DNA of 64,000 nucleotides from Symsagittifera roscoffensis (GCF_963678635.1 NC_087063.1:63719290-63783289), one strand, 5' to 3'; counted from the stretch's first letter, positions 1 to 10,533 are shown. A program made the numbers and translations. The notes: generated from the letters alone by a model not told the origin.

Positions 1-221
1 CAAATGGAGTCTGGTGATATATCACATCAATTATTGTATCCGTTTAAATGAGATGCTAGGAAAATTTCCCATAGCTGTTCCAGCTTCGAGAAAAATTTGC
101 TGTTTTTTGCAAATTTTTCCAACCATTTTTTCTTGAAACTGGGACAGCTATGGAAAATTTTTCTTGCATCTTGTTTAAACGGATATAATAAACGATGTGA
201 TATATCACCTGACTCCACTTG
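1..221. repeat. Foldback palindromic element, about 220 bp
   Basis: The two halves are near-perfect reverse complements: the left arm starts TGGAGTCTGGTGATATATCA at 5 and the right arm ends at 217 with its complement. Arms are about 95 bases, with a short AT-rich loop near 96-125. Both arms carry the GATATATC palindrome and the block ATCCGTTTAAA. This is the form of a foldback MITE. Pairing continues to base 1, so the true end may lie outside the window. Confidence 0.8.
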
Positions 222-1250
222 AAGTTTATTTTCGGGCTAACTGAGTTCTACTGGGAAAACACCGGCAGTCTACTTTCTGTGGTCGTGCAAAACCAAATTA
301 AAGAAAAAACTAGCCGGTTGCCGTGCAAGCAGAGCAAAAAAGATCTCACTGCCGTTTTGTTTGCAAAAAAAAAAATAGAAAAAACCTAAAAAAAAACATT
401 TTCTGATCATAAGTCGATTTTTTTATTAGGATTGGTTGAAAACCGCTTGAATCAACGTTCAAAGCGTACAACACTTTTTAGCCTCTTTTCTAAGAAGGGT
501 TTTGAAGAAAATTTTAGGGAAAGTTAAGTCAGTCAAAATGGTGACCAATCAGAATGCAACAAAATTATACCTCTGATTAGAAAGCTTTAGGGTTAACATT
601 CTGTTTGCATTGAGAAGAATGAAGATTCTTCATTAGACACCATAAGGGGGAGGGGGGTAATTGTTAAGTATATCAAAAGTTTCAAATATGAATCTCATCA
701 CTACTGCCAAACTTGCTTGTGATATACTTACTAATCAACCAATCTAACGTGTGTTTGCGGTTAGTGATTTTTATTTTAAAAAGCTTTAATTAGTTTGCGT
801 AATGATTGTTGAGAATTGTTTCACAAAAGCCTGCGAAAATGACTTTCGCTTATCTAAACTGAAATAAAACATTCCAGTGCGAACAACTGGAGAAATTGAT
901 CAAATGAAGAGCGTGGAAAAGATATTACAAAAATATTTTGTAATTTTACCAGGTGGCTGGGAACCTGGAAAACAACCAACAAAAAAAACTCGAATACAAA
1001 CTTCCTCTCTACTTCTTGATTGCGAACAAAATGCTCCATTTTTTTCCGATGCCATTGCCGGATACATTTTCGGAGACGATTTCAATATAAATTTTTTAAC
1101 TAGCAATTTTTGGCGGAATTTTTTTTACCATCTGAAAAAAATTAGGGCCAAAAGCTCGAAATCAAATATAAATATCATTTGCGGTCATTTTTCTTTAAAC
1201 TCTATAATTCAAATTGGGATTACTTACGCGTAACTTGTTTTGACATATAG
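222..1250. other. Non-coding AT-rich stretch with a family B fragment
   Basis: No exon is recognisable. Around 945-1030, reversed pieces of the family B repeat (CTCGAATACAAACTTCCTC) are seen. The open frame at 877-1233 has simple AT-rich composition, no family resemblance, and overlaps the repeat. If the receptor gene extends to the left, this may be intron. Confidence 0.5.
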
Positions 1251-2590
1251 GGTTAGCGGAAGGGTTCGTAAAAAATGAGAAAAAAAAGTTTTTTTCCTCA
1301 AATTAGTGTCGTTTTTAGTAAATGGTGTGATTCAAGATCTAAGTGATCGCGTATAAAGTTGTTGAGATTAACATGATCGATAATATTTGTTTTCAAAAAA
1401 GAAAAAAAAACAAGAAAAAGAAATAATTTTAAAAAGAATATTCAAAAATTTTTCTGACTTCTGCACAATAATGTTTGTTTTTTAGAACCCCTGTTTTGTT
1501 AAACAAGCGCTTGAAAACATTCAAAACCATTTTGGTCTTTACAAAAAAAACTAGAAAACAGTAAATTTCCATATGAGGAGCGTTACTTGATCGCGTTACT
1601 CGATCGTATTTAAACAAAATTTCAAAAATTTAAGACCAGTTTTTCTCAACACTGGGACATACTTCTCATAGGTGTTTAACTTCATTCAAATCATAATTGA
1701 TATTTTGTAAAACATTCAACGCATTCCAATAATTTATTGTGGTACCTGAATTTGCGTGAAAAAAAAAAACTAAACAACTAAAATACACCCGAATACAAAG
1801 TTCCTCCCCATTTTCAATGGTCCGAAATATCATTTCAATTTGAATAGAAGCAAAAAATTTTGCTTTTTTTTATTGCACGCGCAATATTAGACGCTTTGTA
1901 TTTTAGATAGCGTGTGGGCGGCTTAATTTACATGAAAAAATGAAAAAAAAAAGGAAAAAAAAGTTTGTTTTCTTAAAGTTAGTGTCGTTGTTAGTGAAAA
2001 GTGGGATCCAAAAACTAAAATTGATGATATAAGCATGATCGACAACAATTGTTTTCAAAAAATTTTAAAAAAAGCAAGAAAAAGAAAAAGAAAGAATATT
2101 TGAAACTTTTTCTAATTTTTGCACAATAATTTTAGTTTTTTAGAGCCCCCTTTTTTGCCAAACAAGCGCTAAAACCATTCAAAACAAGTTATATCTTAAA
2201 AAAACTAGAAAACAGTAAATTTCCATTTGAAGAGCGTTACTTGATCGCGTTACTCGATCGAAATTAAACAAAATTTTAAAAATTCATACCAGTTTATCTC
2301 ATTACTGGGACAACTTTCTCAAAAACCTTTAGCGTCGTTCGATTCGTAATTAAAAATGCTTTTTATTGATAAAGCTTTCGACCCATTCCAATAATTGTTT
2401 GTGGTACCTGAATTTGCGTGAAAACAAATTAAGAACTAAAATACACCCGAGTACAAAGTTTCTCCCCGTTTTCAATGGTCCGAAATATCATTCCAAATTG
2501 AATTGAAGCAAAAGATTTTGCTGTTTTCATTTGCACGCGCAAAATTTGATAGTTTATGTTTTACAAAGCGTGTGGTCGGCTTAAGTACAG
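1251..2590. repeat. Two direct tandem copies of a 660 bp unit
   Basis: The unit at about 1251-1910 is followed by a diverged second copy at about 1911-2570, and the start of a third is seen at 2571-2600. Shared landmarks are GGCGGCTTAA near 1918 against GGTCGGCTTAA near 2575, GAGCGTTACTTGATCGCGTT at 1578 and 2231, and the TTCAATGGTCCGAAATATCA blocks at 1815 and 2474. The latter parts (about 1625-1840 and 2285-2495) are reverse-oriented family B sequence, so the duplicated unit carries a transposon relic. Confidence 0.8.
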
Positions 2591-2813
2591 AAAAAAATGA
2601 AAAGAAAATCTGTTTTGTTGCATATTTTCAACCAAAATTATTTGCATCCATGCTCAAAGATAACCGTAATTTTCAAGGCTTTGCACTGATATACGATTAT
2701 AGTCCTGTTTTTAATTTTCTTCAGACCATTTATTGTGATCAAAGTAAAACACATTATTGTGATCTTGAGAGCCTTAAAAATCATCCTATCAAAATTTCTC
2801 GTATCACTGTTAC
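2591..2813. other. Intron side of the M3 exon donor, with a family A end fragment
   Basis: Directly past the donor on the minus strand. At about 2665-2705 it holds a degraded, reverse-oriented end of the family A element (CAAGGCTTTGCACTGATATA). No coding signal beyond the donor. Confidence 0.5.
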
Positions 2814-3017
2814 CTTTGACGGGGAACCGTTTCCTCTTCCGGACACTTGTAAGCGAGTTCTGTAGGAAGACGTATTTGGCCAGTTTCTCGAAGGCCCATT
2901 GGCGGATGACAGGGGGGATGGGTTTGCGTCTGGTGCCCTTGTGGTGGATAGTCAGCACCAGCACACTGGCGAACACCGATGCCATCACCAAGGACACTTG
3001 GGCAAGGAAGTAGTCTC
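2814..3017 (-). CDS. nAChR-like subunit, exon with M3 and start of cytoplasmic loop
   Basis: The acceptor TTTTAG ends at 3018 and the exon completes a split glycine codon (G|GA) from the M2 exon. It then reads DYFLAQVSLVMASVF..., a hydrophobic M3 helix of about 24 residues, followed by TIHHKG, matching the conserved His-His-basic turn after M3 in this family (for example VLNVHHRS). A basic and proline-containing stretch follows (RRKPIPPVIRQWAFEKLAKY), the start of the M3-M4 cytoplasmic loop and its MX-like helix. A donor GTAACAG is at 2813, leaving phase 1. Length is 204 bases: 2 + 67 codons + 1. The reading frame stays open past the donor for about 45 codons, so the exact 3' end rests on the donor match. 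The next exon (rest of the loop and M4) is not visible to the left. Confidence 0.88.
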
Positions 3018-4216
3018 CTAAAAGAGATAAAGAGTGTGTATTTCATTCTTTAATAAAAACGCAAAATTGGAGCTACAAAAAATTTAAAAGTATTGTTAAA
3101 AAGAGTATCCAGTTGCTGTGCAGGTAGAAAAAGAAGACAATAAAATTCGCACAGTATGGATGCAGTTAGATTACAAAATTAATTTACATTCAGAATAAAA
3201 TATCACATTATGGAGTATAGGTAAAAGACCAACTAGGTACCCACTGAAAACTATCCCTGGATCAAAAACATCGAAAGAAGAGCATCCAACTCAATGACTT
3301 TATCGATATTTAAAAAGTTAAGTAAAAATACATGTGAGTCATTATCAAGTAGCAGCGAAGGTTTCGACCACATTCATAAAGAAAACTAGATAAAAAGAAC
3401 ATAATTTTTTTCAAACTTGTATTTTTTTTTGCGGTGAGACGAACTGGGTATAGGCTTAAGAGCGTAAGTTCTGAATATAAGACTAAATATAAGGCATAGC
3501 CGACAACAGTTGTCGTGGAAAAATGAACAAAAATTTTTAAAAAAAGATTTATAAGACGTGACGTTAAACATTTTTTTTTCGTTTCTGTTTTGACTGATCT
3601 AAGAAATTTTATTGTTCTGGAAGCGCTAAAGGAAACTTTGAAAATTAGTTTTTTGTCGTAAAACTGGGTTTTTCATTGCTTAGCCAAACGTGTTTCCTAT
3701 TTTTCCTGTTATAACAGCAACTCGTTCGTTTTACACGCTCGGAATAAGACAACAATGCGAAATTGTCAAACTAAATACTTTCGAAGTTGAGCAAACCTTT
3801 TCAAGCTTTTTGATGCCGAACGAATTGTGACTAAAATATCTTCAATATGATATTTGATACAAACCATTTTGAAAAGTACCTGGTTTACTTTGGAAAAAAA
3901 TTTAAAAAAATAAAACATAACCCAGAGTTCCTCCCCACTTCCAGTGGTCGGAACCTATACATACAAGGAATGAGCAGAGACTTGAAATTTTGATGGTTTA
4001 TCATGGATTTTAAATTTTGATTTTCGGTGATGAAAAAAATATTTTCTTAATGCTCTTTGAACTTCAACAAGAATCCTTTCAAGTTGTGAATTTTTTGAAA
4101 AAGATATCCCGATGTGAAAAAGAAACTGGATCAGATTGTATGTTTTTTAAATTTCGATGTGAAGTTTAAAAGCAATTTGTTAAAGCAAAAAAACTATTCG
4201 TGTTTTTTTGTGTTAT

Positions 4217-4432
4217 AGTTCCGACCAATGAAAATGGGGAGGAACTTCGTTTTCAGGTGCCTTTTAATTTTGTTTTCGTTTTTTTTTGTTTTCAACGCAA
4301 CATTAGGATCCCAAATGTTCATCGAAATGGAACAAATGATATATCATATTAAAGCCATCTCAGTCGCGATTCGAATGGCATTTAAAAATTTTGAAAAATT
4401 TTTCATTGTGTCGAGAAAAAACCGGCTTGAAA
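4217..4432 (+). repeat. Family B repeat, forward copy
   Basis: Begins AGTTCCGACCAATGAAAATG, continues through a T-rich tract, TTTTCAACGCAA, ATATCATATTAAAGCC and GATTCGAATGG, and ends GTGTCGAGAAAAAACCGGC. The same ordered blocks recur at 4898, 14597 and 52307, and reversed at about 1625-1840 and 2285-2495. Confidence 0.75.
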
Positions 4433-4897
4433 ATTTCGTTTTTACTAATTTTGAGTGCTGACCAGGCATAAGAAATAAAAAAAAACTGGGAGAAAACTCA
4501 GCGTCAGGGCTAATAATTAGGCAAATTACACGAGTAAATCAAAAATACTTGCGTCTACGTTGAAAATTGCAGACAGCACAACAAAAGTCGCCGATGCACC
4601 AATAGATGAAAAAATTTTCCAATATACCAAAAATGTAATGTAGAAAACAAACGGTTCTACTGAGTCTCCCGCCACAAAATACAGTCGACTAAATCTACAG
4701 TGTAGACTCAGCGCAAATGGGATGGGCACAACCCAATGATTAAGTTGGCTTTTAACAAAAAAATCACTCTACATAAGTTCTTTACCAGAAAACTAAATTG
4801 TGTAGTTTTCATTATGAAAAAACCATCTCTGGCGTGAAACAGCAGTTTGAGGTGATGTATTACCCCGAAGAAATCTCAGGAATTTAATTTTTTTTTG

Positions 4898-5104
4898 TTC
4901 CGATCAATTAAAACGCGGAGACACATTGTTTTTGGTTGTGTTTTAGTTTCTCGTATTTTTTTAGGCGAAATCAGGTATCCCAATTAAATAATGATCAAGC
5001 TGGCTGTGGCGGGACCGATATAACATATTAAAAATCTTTCAGCCCTGATTCGAACAAAATAAAACTTTTGAAAAAACTTTTTTCAGTGTCAAAAAACCGG
5101 TTTG
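4898..5104 (+). repeat. Family B repeat, diverged forward copy
   Basis: Same ordered blocks as the copy 680 bases to the left: TTCCGATCAATTAAAACG, a T-rich tract, ATAACATATTAAAAATC, CTGATTCGAAC, and GTGTCAAAAAACCGGTTTG at the end. Confidence 0.65.
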
Positions 5105-5480
5105 AGTTTTAGTCTAATATCGAGCGAGTACACAGACATGCGACTTTCAGTGCAGAGGTATCACTTTTTTATTGTTTTCTTTTCACTAAGATCAGAATCA
5201 TACATGCTCTCTCTGATTTTAAAAAAAAAATCGTTTTTTTTTTCTTCATTTTTTGTCCATTTCATCAATTTGATGATTTCATATCAAAACAACATGACTT
5301 TCTCACCTTTTAATGAGTTCTATCGAGTGAGTCTATGCAAGCAACAGGTAGTGAAGTGGTAAAAAATCTGACCAAAATACGAGAGGAGGCAGTTCGAGCC
5401 CCAGAAATGCAAGTGCGGACTTTTTTCAGTTTTTTTTTGTTTTGATCAATTTGAAATTACTGATATCATTTGAAGAAAAC
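5105..5480 (+). mobile_element. SINE-like element with a tRNA-like promoter
   Basis: At 5349-5359 TAGTGAAGTGG fits the RNA polymerase III A box (TRGYNNARNNGG), and at 5391-5401 AGTTCGAGCCC fits the B box (GGTTCGANNCC) except for one base. The 31-base spacing is right for a tRNA. A related copy without a good B box lies 900 bases to the right. Flanks share T-rich blocks (CATTTCATCAATT before, CAATTTGAAA after). The anticodon arm does not fold convincingly, so this is a tRNA-derived relic and not a gene. Confidence 0.5.
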
Positions 5481-5934
5481 AGAAACTATAGACACTTTTA
5501 ACGAGCCCCCGCGAGTTTTTAAGTTATTCTTTTGACAAGGAAAGTGACGACTGCAAAGTTTTGCTATTTTTTTCATGTTTTTTCCATTGTGATTTGCTTC
5601 CCAAGCTAGGGAAAAGGCAAATTAGAAGTGGAATTTTTTTTCACTTTCCTGGGAAAATCCAACTTTTTACCGGGAAAATTGGGGAATTAAACAAAGAATT
5701 GATTACCTTTTGAAAACTTTCAATATTTTTTCAAGTTTTCTTATAGCCTAGCGTATGTATTTTAGTCCCACTAGCCGGATAAACAAGTTCAAATCCCGAT
5801 AGGATACAATACAAATCATATTGTTTATTTGCTAAGCTTGCTTATTTTATAATACTGAATAATTTCAACGACACTTTCTTTCCGACGCTCAAAAAGGTCG
5901 TTGATCCAATTTATCTGTCGGGCACTCTTAAAAT

Positions 5935-6350
5935 GAGTGAAAAATTTCGAACCTCTATCCGAGAGAAAAAACTTTCTCTTTTTTATAATCGAAATTTAAC
6001 CTTATTTTGCATTGAATTTCTCATATCTTTCAAACAAAGAACTTCAAGACATATAATTTTCAGTTATATCACTTGTGTCATCTGTTTCGTTGAAAAAAAA
6101 ACAATTTGGCGAGTGTTGAATATGATGTTAAAAAAATCACTTTTTTCAACTTTTGTCAATTTCATCAATTCAATAAATTTACGTAAAAAGTTTTTCACTT
6201 TTTCACATTTTCTCGAGTGCTATTACGCGTGTCTATACCAGCAACTGGTAGAGAAACGAAAAAGCCTTTGACCAAATTACCAAAAGAATTAGATAAAAGA
6301 GTTTTGATTTTTTTTGTTCATTTTTTTTCTACTTTGAGCAATTTGAAACC
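5935..6350 (+). mobile_element. Second, decayed copy of the SINE-like element
   Basis: Shares with the copy at 5.1-5.5 kb the blocks TTTGTCAATTTCATCAATT, CGAGTG...GTGTCTATACCAGCAACTGG, CTTTGACCAAA and GAGCAATTTGAAA. The A box region reads TAGAGAAACG and the B box is lost. Confidence 0.5.
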
Positions 6351-7597
6351 ACAGAGAGAGTTACAAGATAGAGTTGTGAGGAGGTTAAGCAAAGCGGGCA
6401 AATAGCAAGGAGCCAAGAACCGTGATTGCCAATTGCCCCTGGCTCGCTTGAACAGCTGTTATTGTAGAGTTTGAATTTGATTCAAGCGAACATAGGAAAA
6501 AACCAGAAATCAAACAACTTTAACAAAAACAACTTTAACAACTTTAGCTGGAACAACTTATCATACTTTTTATTGAGAAAAAAACGAGAAAAAACAGCGC
6601 GACACAGATTGGTGGAAAACTTTTGAATCAACAAAAAAAGTTTCTCGGTCAGTGCTTAAAATGAGTTACTTCTGGCTCGTTTTCCTCATTTAACTTAGTA
6701 AAACTACTCTTTACGCCATGGATTTGATAATTATGTGTTGTTATGGGAGGATATGGCGAAGTCACGGTATCGCTTCAATAACATTAATAACAAAAAGGTT
6801 TCTTAACCAAAAACAGAGCAAACATTTTAGAAAGTGTTTTTTTTTGTAAACTATCACGTCTGGGAACTCAAATCGCGTATGAAAAGATTTGATTGCGCAG
6901 TCACTGTTGTTTGCCTAAGTTCTTTCTTTGAGCTAAAAAGAATCGTGCTCAAAAAATACTGTGTCATGGTTCCTGTTTTTTTTCTATTACAGTTAAATAT
7001 AACTATGGCGTTGTTTTTTATGCGCGATTTTGACTAGCATAAACAAAATTGTTCGAAGAAGAGTGGCCGCAAAATAAATCATTTTCACCCATAACTTGAA
7101 CTCCAAAATACCATCGTGATTTTTTGAAAAAACTGTTCTCACTGTCGAGAATAATATTCCTAAAAAATTTTGCTTTCAGAATCATTTTCATCTGCGAATG
7201 AGAAATTCTATTCTCCCAAAGCTTAGTACAAAAGTATAAAACGCTTTTTTGTACTTTTCAACGCAAATGTTCATTGAATAATTTTTTCCAACCAACTCTT
7301 GTAACACAAAAAAAAACAGCAAAGAAATACAAAAAAAATTCAATAAACAAATTTCATGAATGACTGTCGTATATTTATACTGTGCCCTTTACACTGTAAC
7401 TGGTTACTCTTGCTGTTAAAAGGTTATAACTTTCCAATTTTTACAAAGATAGTGCAACTGTTATGAGTTCTGATGCTCAAACTATACCACACTCAATGGT
7501 GGAATAAAATATTTCAAGAAAAAGTACAGAACGAAAAGGCACTGCAATCTGACAGAATCAGGTTCGTCTTGTTACCGGACGAATAATGAACTTTTAC

Positions 7598-7704
7598 CGA
7601 GTACGGGTGAGTTTTTGGAGCTTGGAGGCATCTTCTCCGAGATCATGACATTGTTCACGGCCAGTGCCAGCAGAATGGTGATGCTCAGAGTGATCTTCTC
7701 GCCA
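7598..7704 (-). CDS. nAChR-like subunit, pore-lining M2 exon
   Basis: This 107-base exon (1 + 35 codons + 1) starts after the acceptor GTTTAG and ends at donor GTAAAAG. It encodes GEKITLSITILLALAVNNVM then ISEKMPPSSKNSPVLG. GEK is the conserved intracellular mouth; the negative ring at -1', Thr at 2' and 6', Leu at 9' (gate), Val at 13' and Glu at 20' mark a cation-selective pore by family rules. No Pro or Ala insertion typical of anion channels is present before the GEK. Two adjacent asparagines at 14' and 15' replace the usual hydrophobic or small residues and are unusual. The first codon is split TG|T and gives Cys directly before GEK. Splice phases match both flanking exons exactly. Confidence 0.93.
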
Positions 7705-8083
7705 CTAAACATAGTCGCATTCTTCGTATGCTACTTCTCGTATGCTGCTTACGGCAGCGCTTTTGTCAACAACTCGGCAAAATGAACTGATGAGAAAACT
7801 TAGAAACATAGGACAAGTCTTTGATATTTTGCTAGGGGAAAAGGATGTTCATAAAATGTGGCACTCTCAATTCTCTGAGCTCTTCTTAAAGACAAAATGG
7901 TTGACTAGTGTAATTCGCTCAAAAATGATGCAGTACCAAATGAGGGACCGCTTGGGTGGCAAGGGCATCGACATCTTGAAGGAGAAGGATTCAGTGTTGT
8001 AAACACAATTTTTTTCAATTGTTGATAGCTCTGCCTATTGGAATCAGACTGATAATTGAGCAGTCTGAGCAATGAATACTAAC

Positions 8084-8221
8084 CATTCACAGGGCAGACA
8101 GAACACGGCTATGACCACGACAGACAACAGTGCACATGGTAGAATGATATTCAGTTCGAAAAAACGAGGCCTCCTTTTCAAGTGGATCTGGTAGCACAAG
8201 TCAACCAAAGGGTCATCGTAC
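8084..8221 (-). CDS. nAChR-like subunit, exon with beta10 strand and M1
   Basis: The acceptor TCTCCAG precedes the exon and the donor GTTAGT follows it; length is 138 bases (1 + 45 codons + 2). The peptide begins YDDPLVDLCYQIHLKRRPRF: the strand after loop C leading to the conserved arginine-arginine-proline (RRRP in most nicotinic subunits) at the top of M1. M1 follows as FELNIILPCALLSVVVIAVF, with the invariant ILPC. The M1-M2 linker reads CLPCE and, with the next exon, CLPCECGEK instead of the usual LPADSGEK. There are three cysteines in seven residues here. Loop C lacks the vicinal cysteine pair that marks alpha subunits. Distance to the next exon is only 379 bases. Confidence 0.93.
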
Positions 8222-8749
8222 CTGGAGAAAAAACAACATTAGTTGCATGAAAAAAAAATGATTATCTATAATTAATTCATTCTAAGAATCACGAGTTTAT
8301 TTGAGCTCAAATTTCAAGTCACAAAAGTTTAATATCTATAAACAAAATTAGAAAACAATAAACAAGTCAAATTACCCTTCCCACTAATCTCCACTAATAT
8401 TGCTCCAGACCATAAAAACATTCCAACTGGATTAGATAAAATAATATCTGAGCTATAAAAACGAATAGATAAACTTGTATAGATATAATGTCTGTAAATT
8501 TGTTCAAATCGGAACCTACAGATTGAGATTATAATTGCGTGAACTCAACTTTGAATCAAATTTAAGCTTTTTGATTTCGATCGACTTTCAATTTCCGATT
8601 GGACAATCTAGGGCGAATTTATGGGGATATTGGTAGCCCCGCCTCAGGATTTCCAGCCTTAATTATCCAAAGAGCCTTTTTGGCACTAACTCACTAATCC
8701 CATTTTTGCCGGCAAACCCCACAAGTTTCATGTCATTTAGTTTGAACCA

Positions 8750-9051
8750 CCAGCGGATGGAGGGGGGATTTCGACCTCAGAAATCCTCTGGACTTTGACC
8801 CCCTGTCGACCCAAAGGGTCCCCCTCTGTACTATTTTGAGAAATCCATTAGATGACGGACCTTAAAATTTTTCTAAAGGCGCCTTAGGCGCCAATATATC
8901 CTAACTTTGAGGGAGGAGCGGGCCGAAAAAAGCAATTTTTGGTCAAAATTTTCCAAAAATTACCTAAGAACGTCTTTTTTTGCCCGTTTTTCAAAGTTTT
9001 TTGAAAATCCGACCCCCCCCCCCCCCCGAGTAAATCCTAGATCTGCCCCTG
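8750..9051 (+). mobile_element. Family C hAT-type MITE, degraded forward copy
   Basis: Carries the family landmarks in order: GACCCCCTGTCGACCCAAAG, GGTCCCCCTCTG, GACGGACC, GGCGCCAATATAT, GAGCGGGCCGAAAAAA, and the terminal CCTAGATCTGCCCCTG. The left end (CAGCGGATGGAGG) is eroded and no target duplication is seen. A 16-C run near 9005-9028 breaks the right third. Confidence 0.7.
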
Positions 9052-9270
9052 GTTGGAGAACAAAAAATTTTTCTCGACACAACTTTTTTGGAACTTTTTG
9101 TGATCAGCATTACGAATAATAGGGTTTAAAAAAGTATCATACTCTTGAACCCTTAAGAGGCACCTTTAAAATTTTCAAACTTTTAGGTGTCTTTTAAGGT
9201 TCAAGTGTAATTTTTTTTATTAAAACCCTACTAGTCGTAACGCCGATCCAAAAAAAATCCAAAAATTTCT

Positions 9271-9614
9271 CAGTGTCGGCGGATTTTCAAAATTTTTGTC
9301 AACATTTTTTTAGGTCGACGAAATTGATTTTCCCAGCGCTCCCAGAACACTATAAAAATTGTGTTTTGACTCAAATTCTGCACCGCAGGCAATTTAAAAA
9401 AAAACGGCCGAAAAAGGCATTTTTGGAAAGTTTTGGCTCCACTTCAAAATTAGTATATATTGGCGCCGATGGCTCTTTTAGACAATTTTGGGGTGGATTA
9501 GCCAGAATTGGATGTCATAAAATAATAGTAAAAGGAAGACCCTTTGGTTGGTTAGGCGGTTTAATCCCTGAGAGGGGGCGTCCGCCCACTCCCCGCACCT
9601 CCCTCTAAATCCAC
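9271..9614 (-). mobile_element. Family C hAT-type MITE, reverse copy
   Basis: In reverse it shows GGCGGATTTTC, AGGTCGACGAAATTGATTTT, CAAAATTAGTATATATTGGC, GCCGATGGCTC, and CTCTAAATCCACCCCT. It lies about 220 bases from the forward copy, so the two can form a hairpin in the receptor pre-mRNA. Confidence 0.65.
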
Positions 9615-10397
9615 CCCTCTTGGACAGTGTCATTTCAACAGGACAACTCAAAATAGTTTAAAAAATTTTATTTGCCCTTTGCGACTATTTTTTATTTCGC
9701 AATTTTTGTTTGTCCGGGGCAGTGAACTATTGATCCAATGTTTTAAATTCGAAAAATACAATCAAGCAAAGGGCAAATAGTTTGACTTGCATTTTTCCAT
9801 ATAAAAACATCAAAAGTTTTAAAAATATCACAGAATGTGCTTGCCACAACGATTGAAAAAAAAAATCCGAAATAAAAAATCAATTTTTCTTCAAATACCT
9901 GTTGTTTTTTTAGTATTAAGCAATTGAATTTATTTGAAAAAAAAACTGCAAAATGAGACGTAATTTTGCTTATAAAATAAATTGGCGATGGAGATAGAAT
10001 GAAAATTCAGCCTCTCGTCTTGGCAAGTGTAATTTTTGTGTTATTTAATCTGAAAACCAGAAAAGTTCAGACCAATTTTCTCGACACTGAGACAACTGTT
10101 TTGAGGAAAAAACTTTCGATCGCTTTAACGACCAACAGGGCTTGAGCATAACACCACGCGTGAAAACTAAGAGCTTTCCTTGATGCACCTAAAATTCTGC
10201 TCAAAAAACTCACCCAACACTTTAGTTCCTTCCCTATACTAATACCATATATATGCCAATATCGGACAGCTATAATTCAATTGGACAACTAATCTAAAAA
10301 TTTGAATATAAGTTTGCAAGGTATATAAAAAATCTTTGAAGCTGTCCGATTTTTGTCATAATTAGAAAGATATAGCTTGTGAGTCATATGAATTAAC

Positions 10398-10533
10398 CCA
10401 GGGTAGACGTTGATGGATCTGTGAGCAGTGACTCCCATTAGTTCCCAGGCATCGTTCTCTATGTAGTAGTCCACCACTCCATTGGGTGTGGAGTTCAACA
10501 GGTCCAGCTCCTTCTGAGGAAACGTCCAGGAAC
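10398..10533 (-). CDS. nAChR-like subunit, loop B to loop F exon of the ligand-binding domain
   Basis: The exon opens after the acceptor GATTCAG by completing a glycine (G|GT), then SWTFPQKELDLLNSTPNGVV and DYYIENDAWELMGVTAHRSI, and ends NVYP plus GG of a split glycine before donor GTTAAT. This matches the FGSWTY element after the Cys-loop (loop B, with its aromatic Trp) and the conserved N-x-E/A-WELLGV motif preceding loop C. An N-glycosylation sequon NST lies at residues 13-15 of the exon. Length is 136 bases: 2 + 44 codons + 2. The preceding exon, which should end in a KFG-like triplet with phase 1, was not found between here and the N-terminal exon. Confidence 0.92.

Larger units (their letters stand above)
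3018..7597. other. 4.58 kb intron between the M2 and M3 exons
   Basis: Bounded by the donor GTAAAAG at 7597 and the acceptor TTTTAG ending at 3018. It holds two forward family B copies, two copies of a SINE-like element, and otherwise AT-rich sequence with long A and T runs. The open frames inside it (for example 4526-4729, 5102-5362, 5933-6271) are low-complexity and overlap repeats. Confidence 0.85.
8222..10397. other. 2.18 kb intron between the loop F and M1 exons
   Basis: Bounded by donor GTTAAT at 10397 and acceptor TCTCCAG ending at 8222. It contains two family C elements in opposite orientation (about 8750-9050 and 9271-9614) and a small inverted pair, ATTTGCCCTTTGC at about 9669 against GCAAAGGGCAAAT at about 9766. 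Nothing else is recognisable. Confidence 0.85.

Noticed and set aside
877-1233. 118-codon plus-strand frame
   Set aside because: Overlaps a reversed family B fragment, and the rest is AT-driven (K, N, I, F rich).
2503-2865. 120-codon plus-strand frame opposite the M3 exon
   Set aside because: Shadow of repeats and of the real minus-strand exon.
7742-8002. 86-codon plus-strand frame between the M1 and M2 exons
   Set aside because: Lies in or next to the 379-base intron on the wrong strand; no family resemblance or splice support.
8907-9119. 70-codon plus-strand frame with a proline run
   Set aside because: It reads through the family C element and its C homopolymer.
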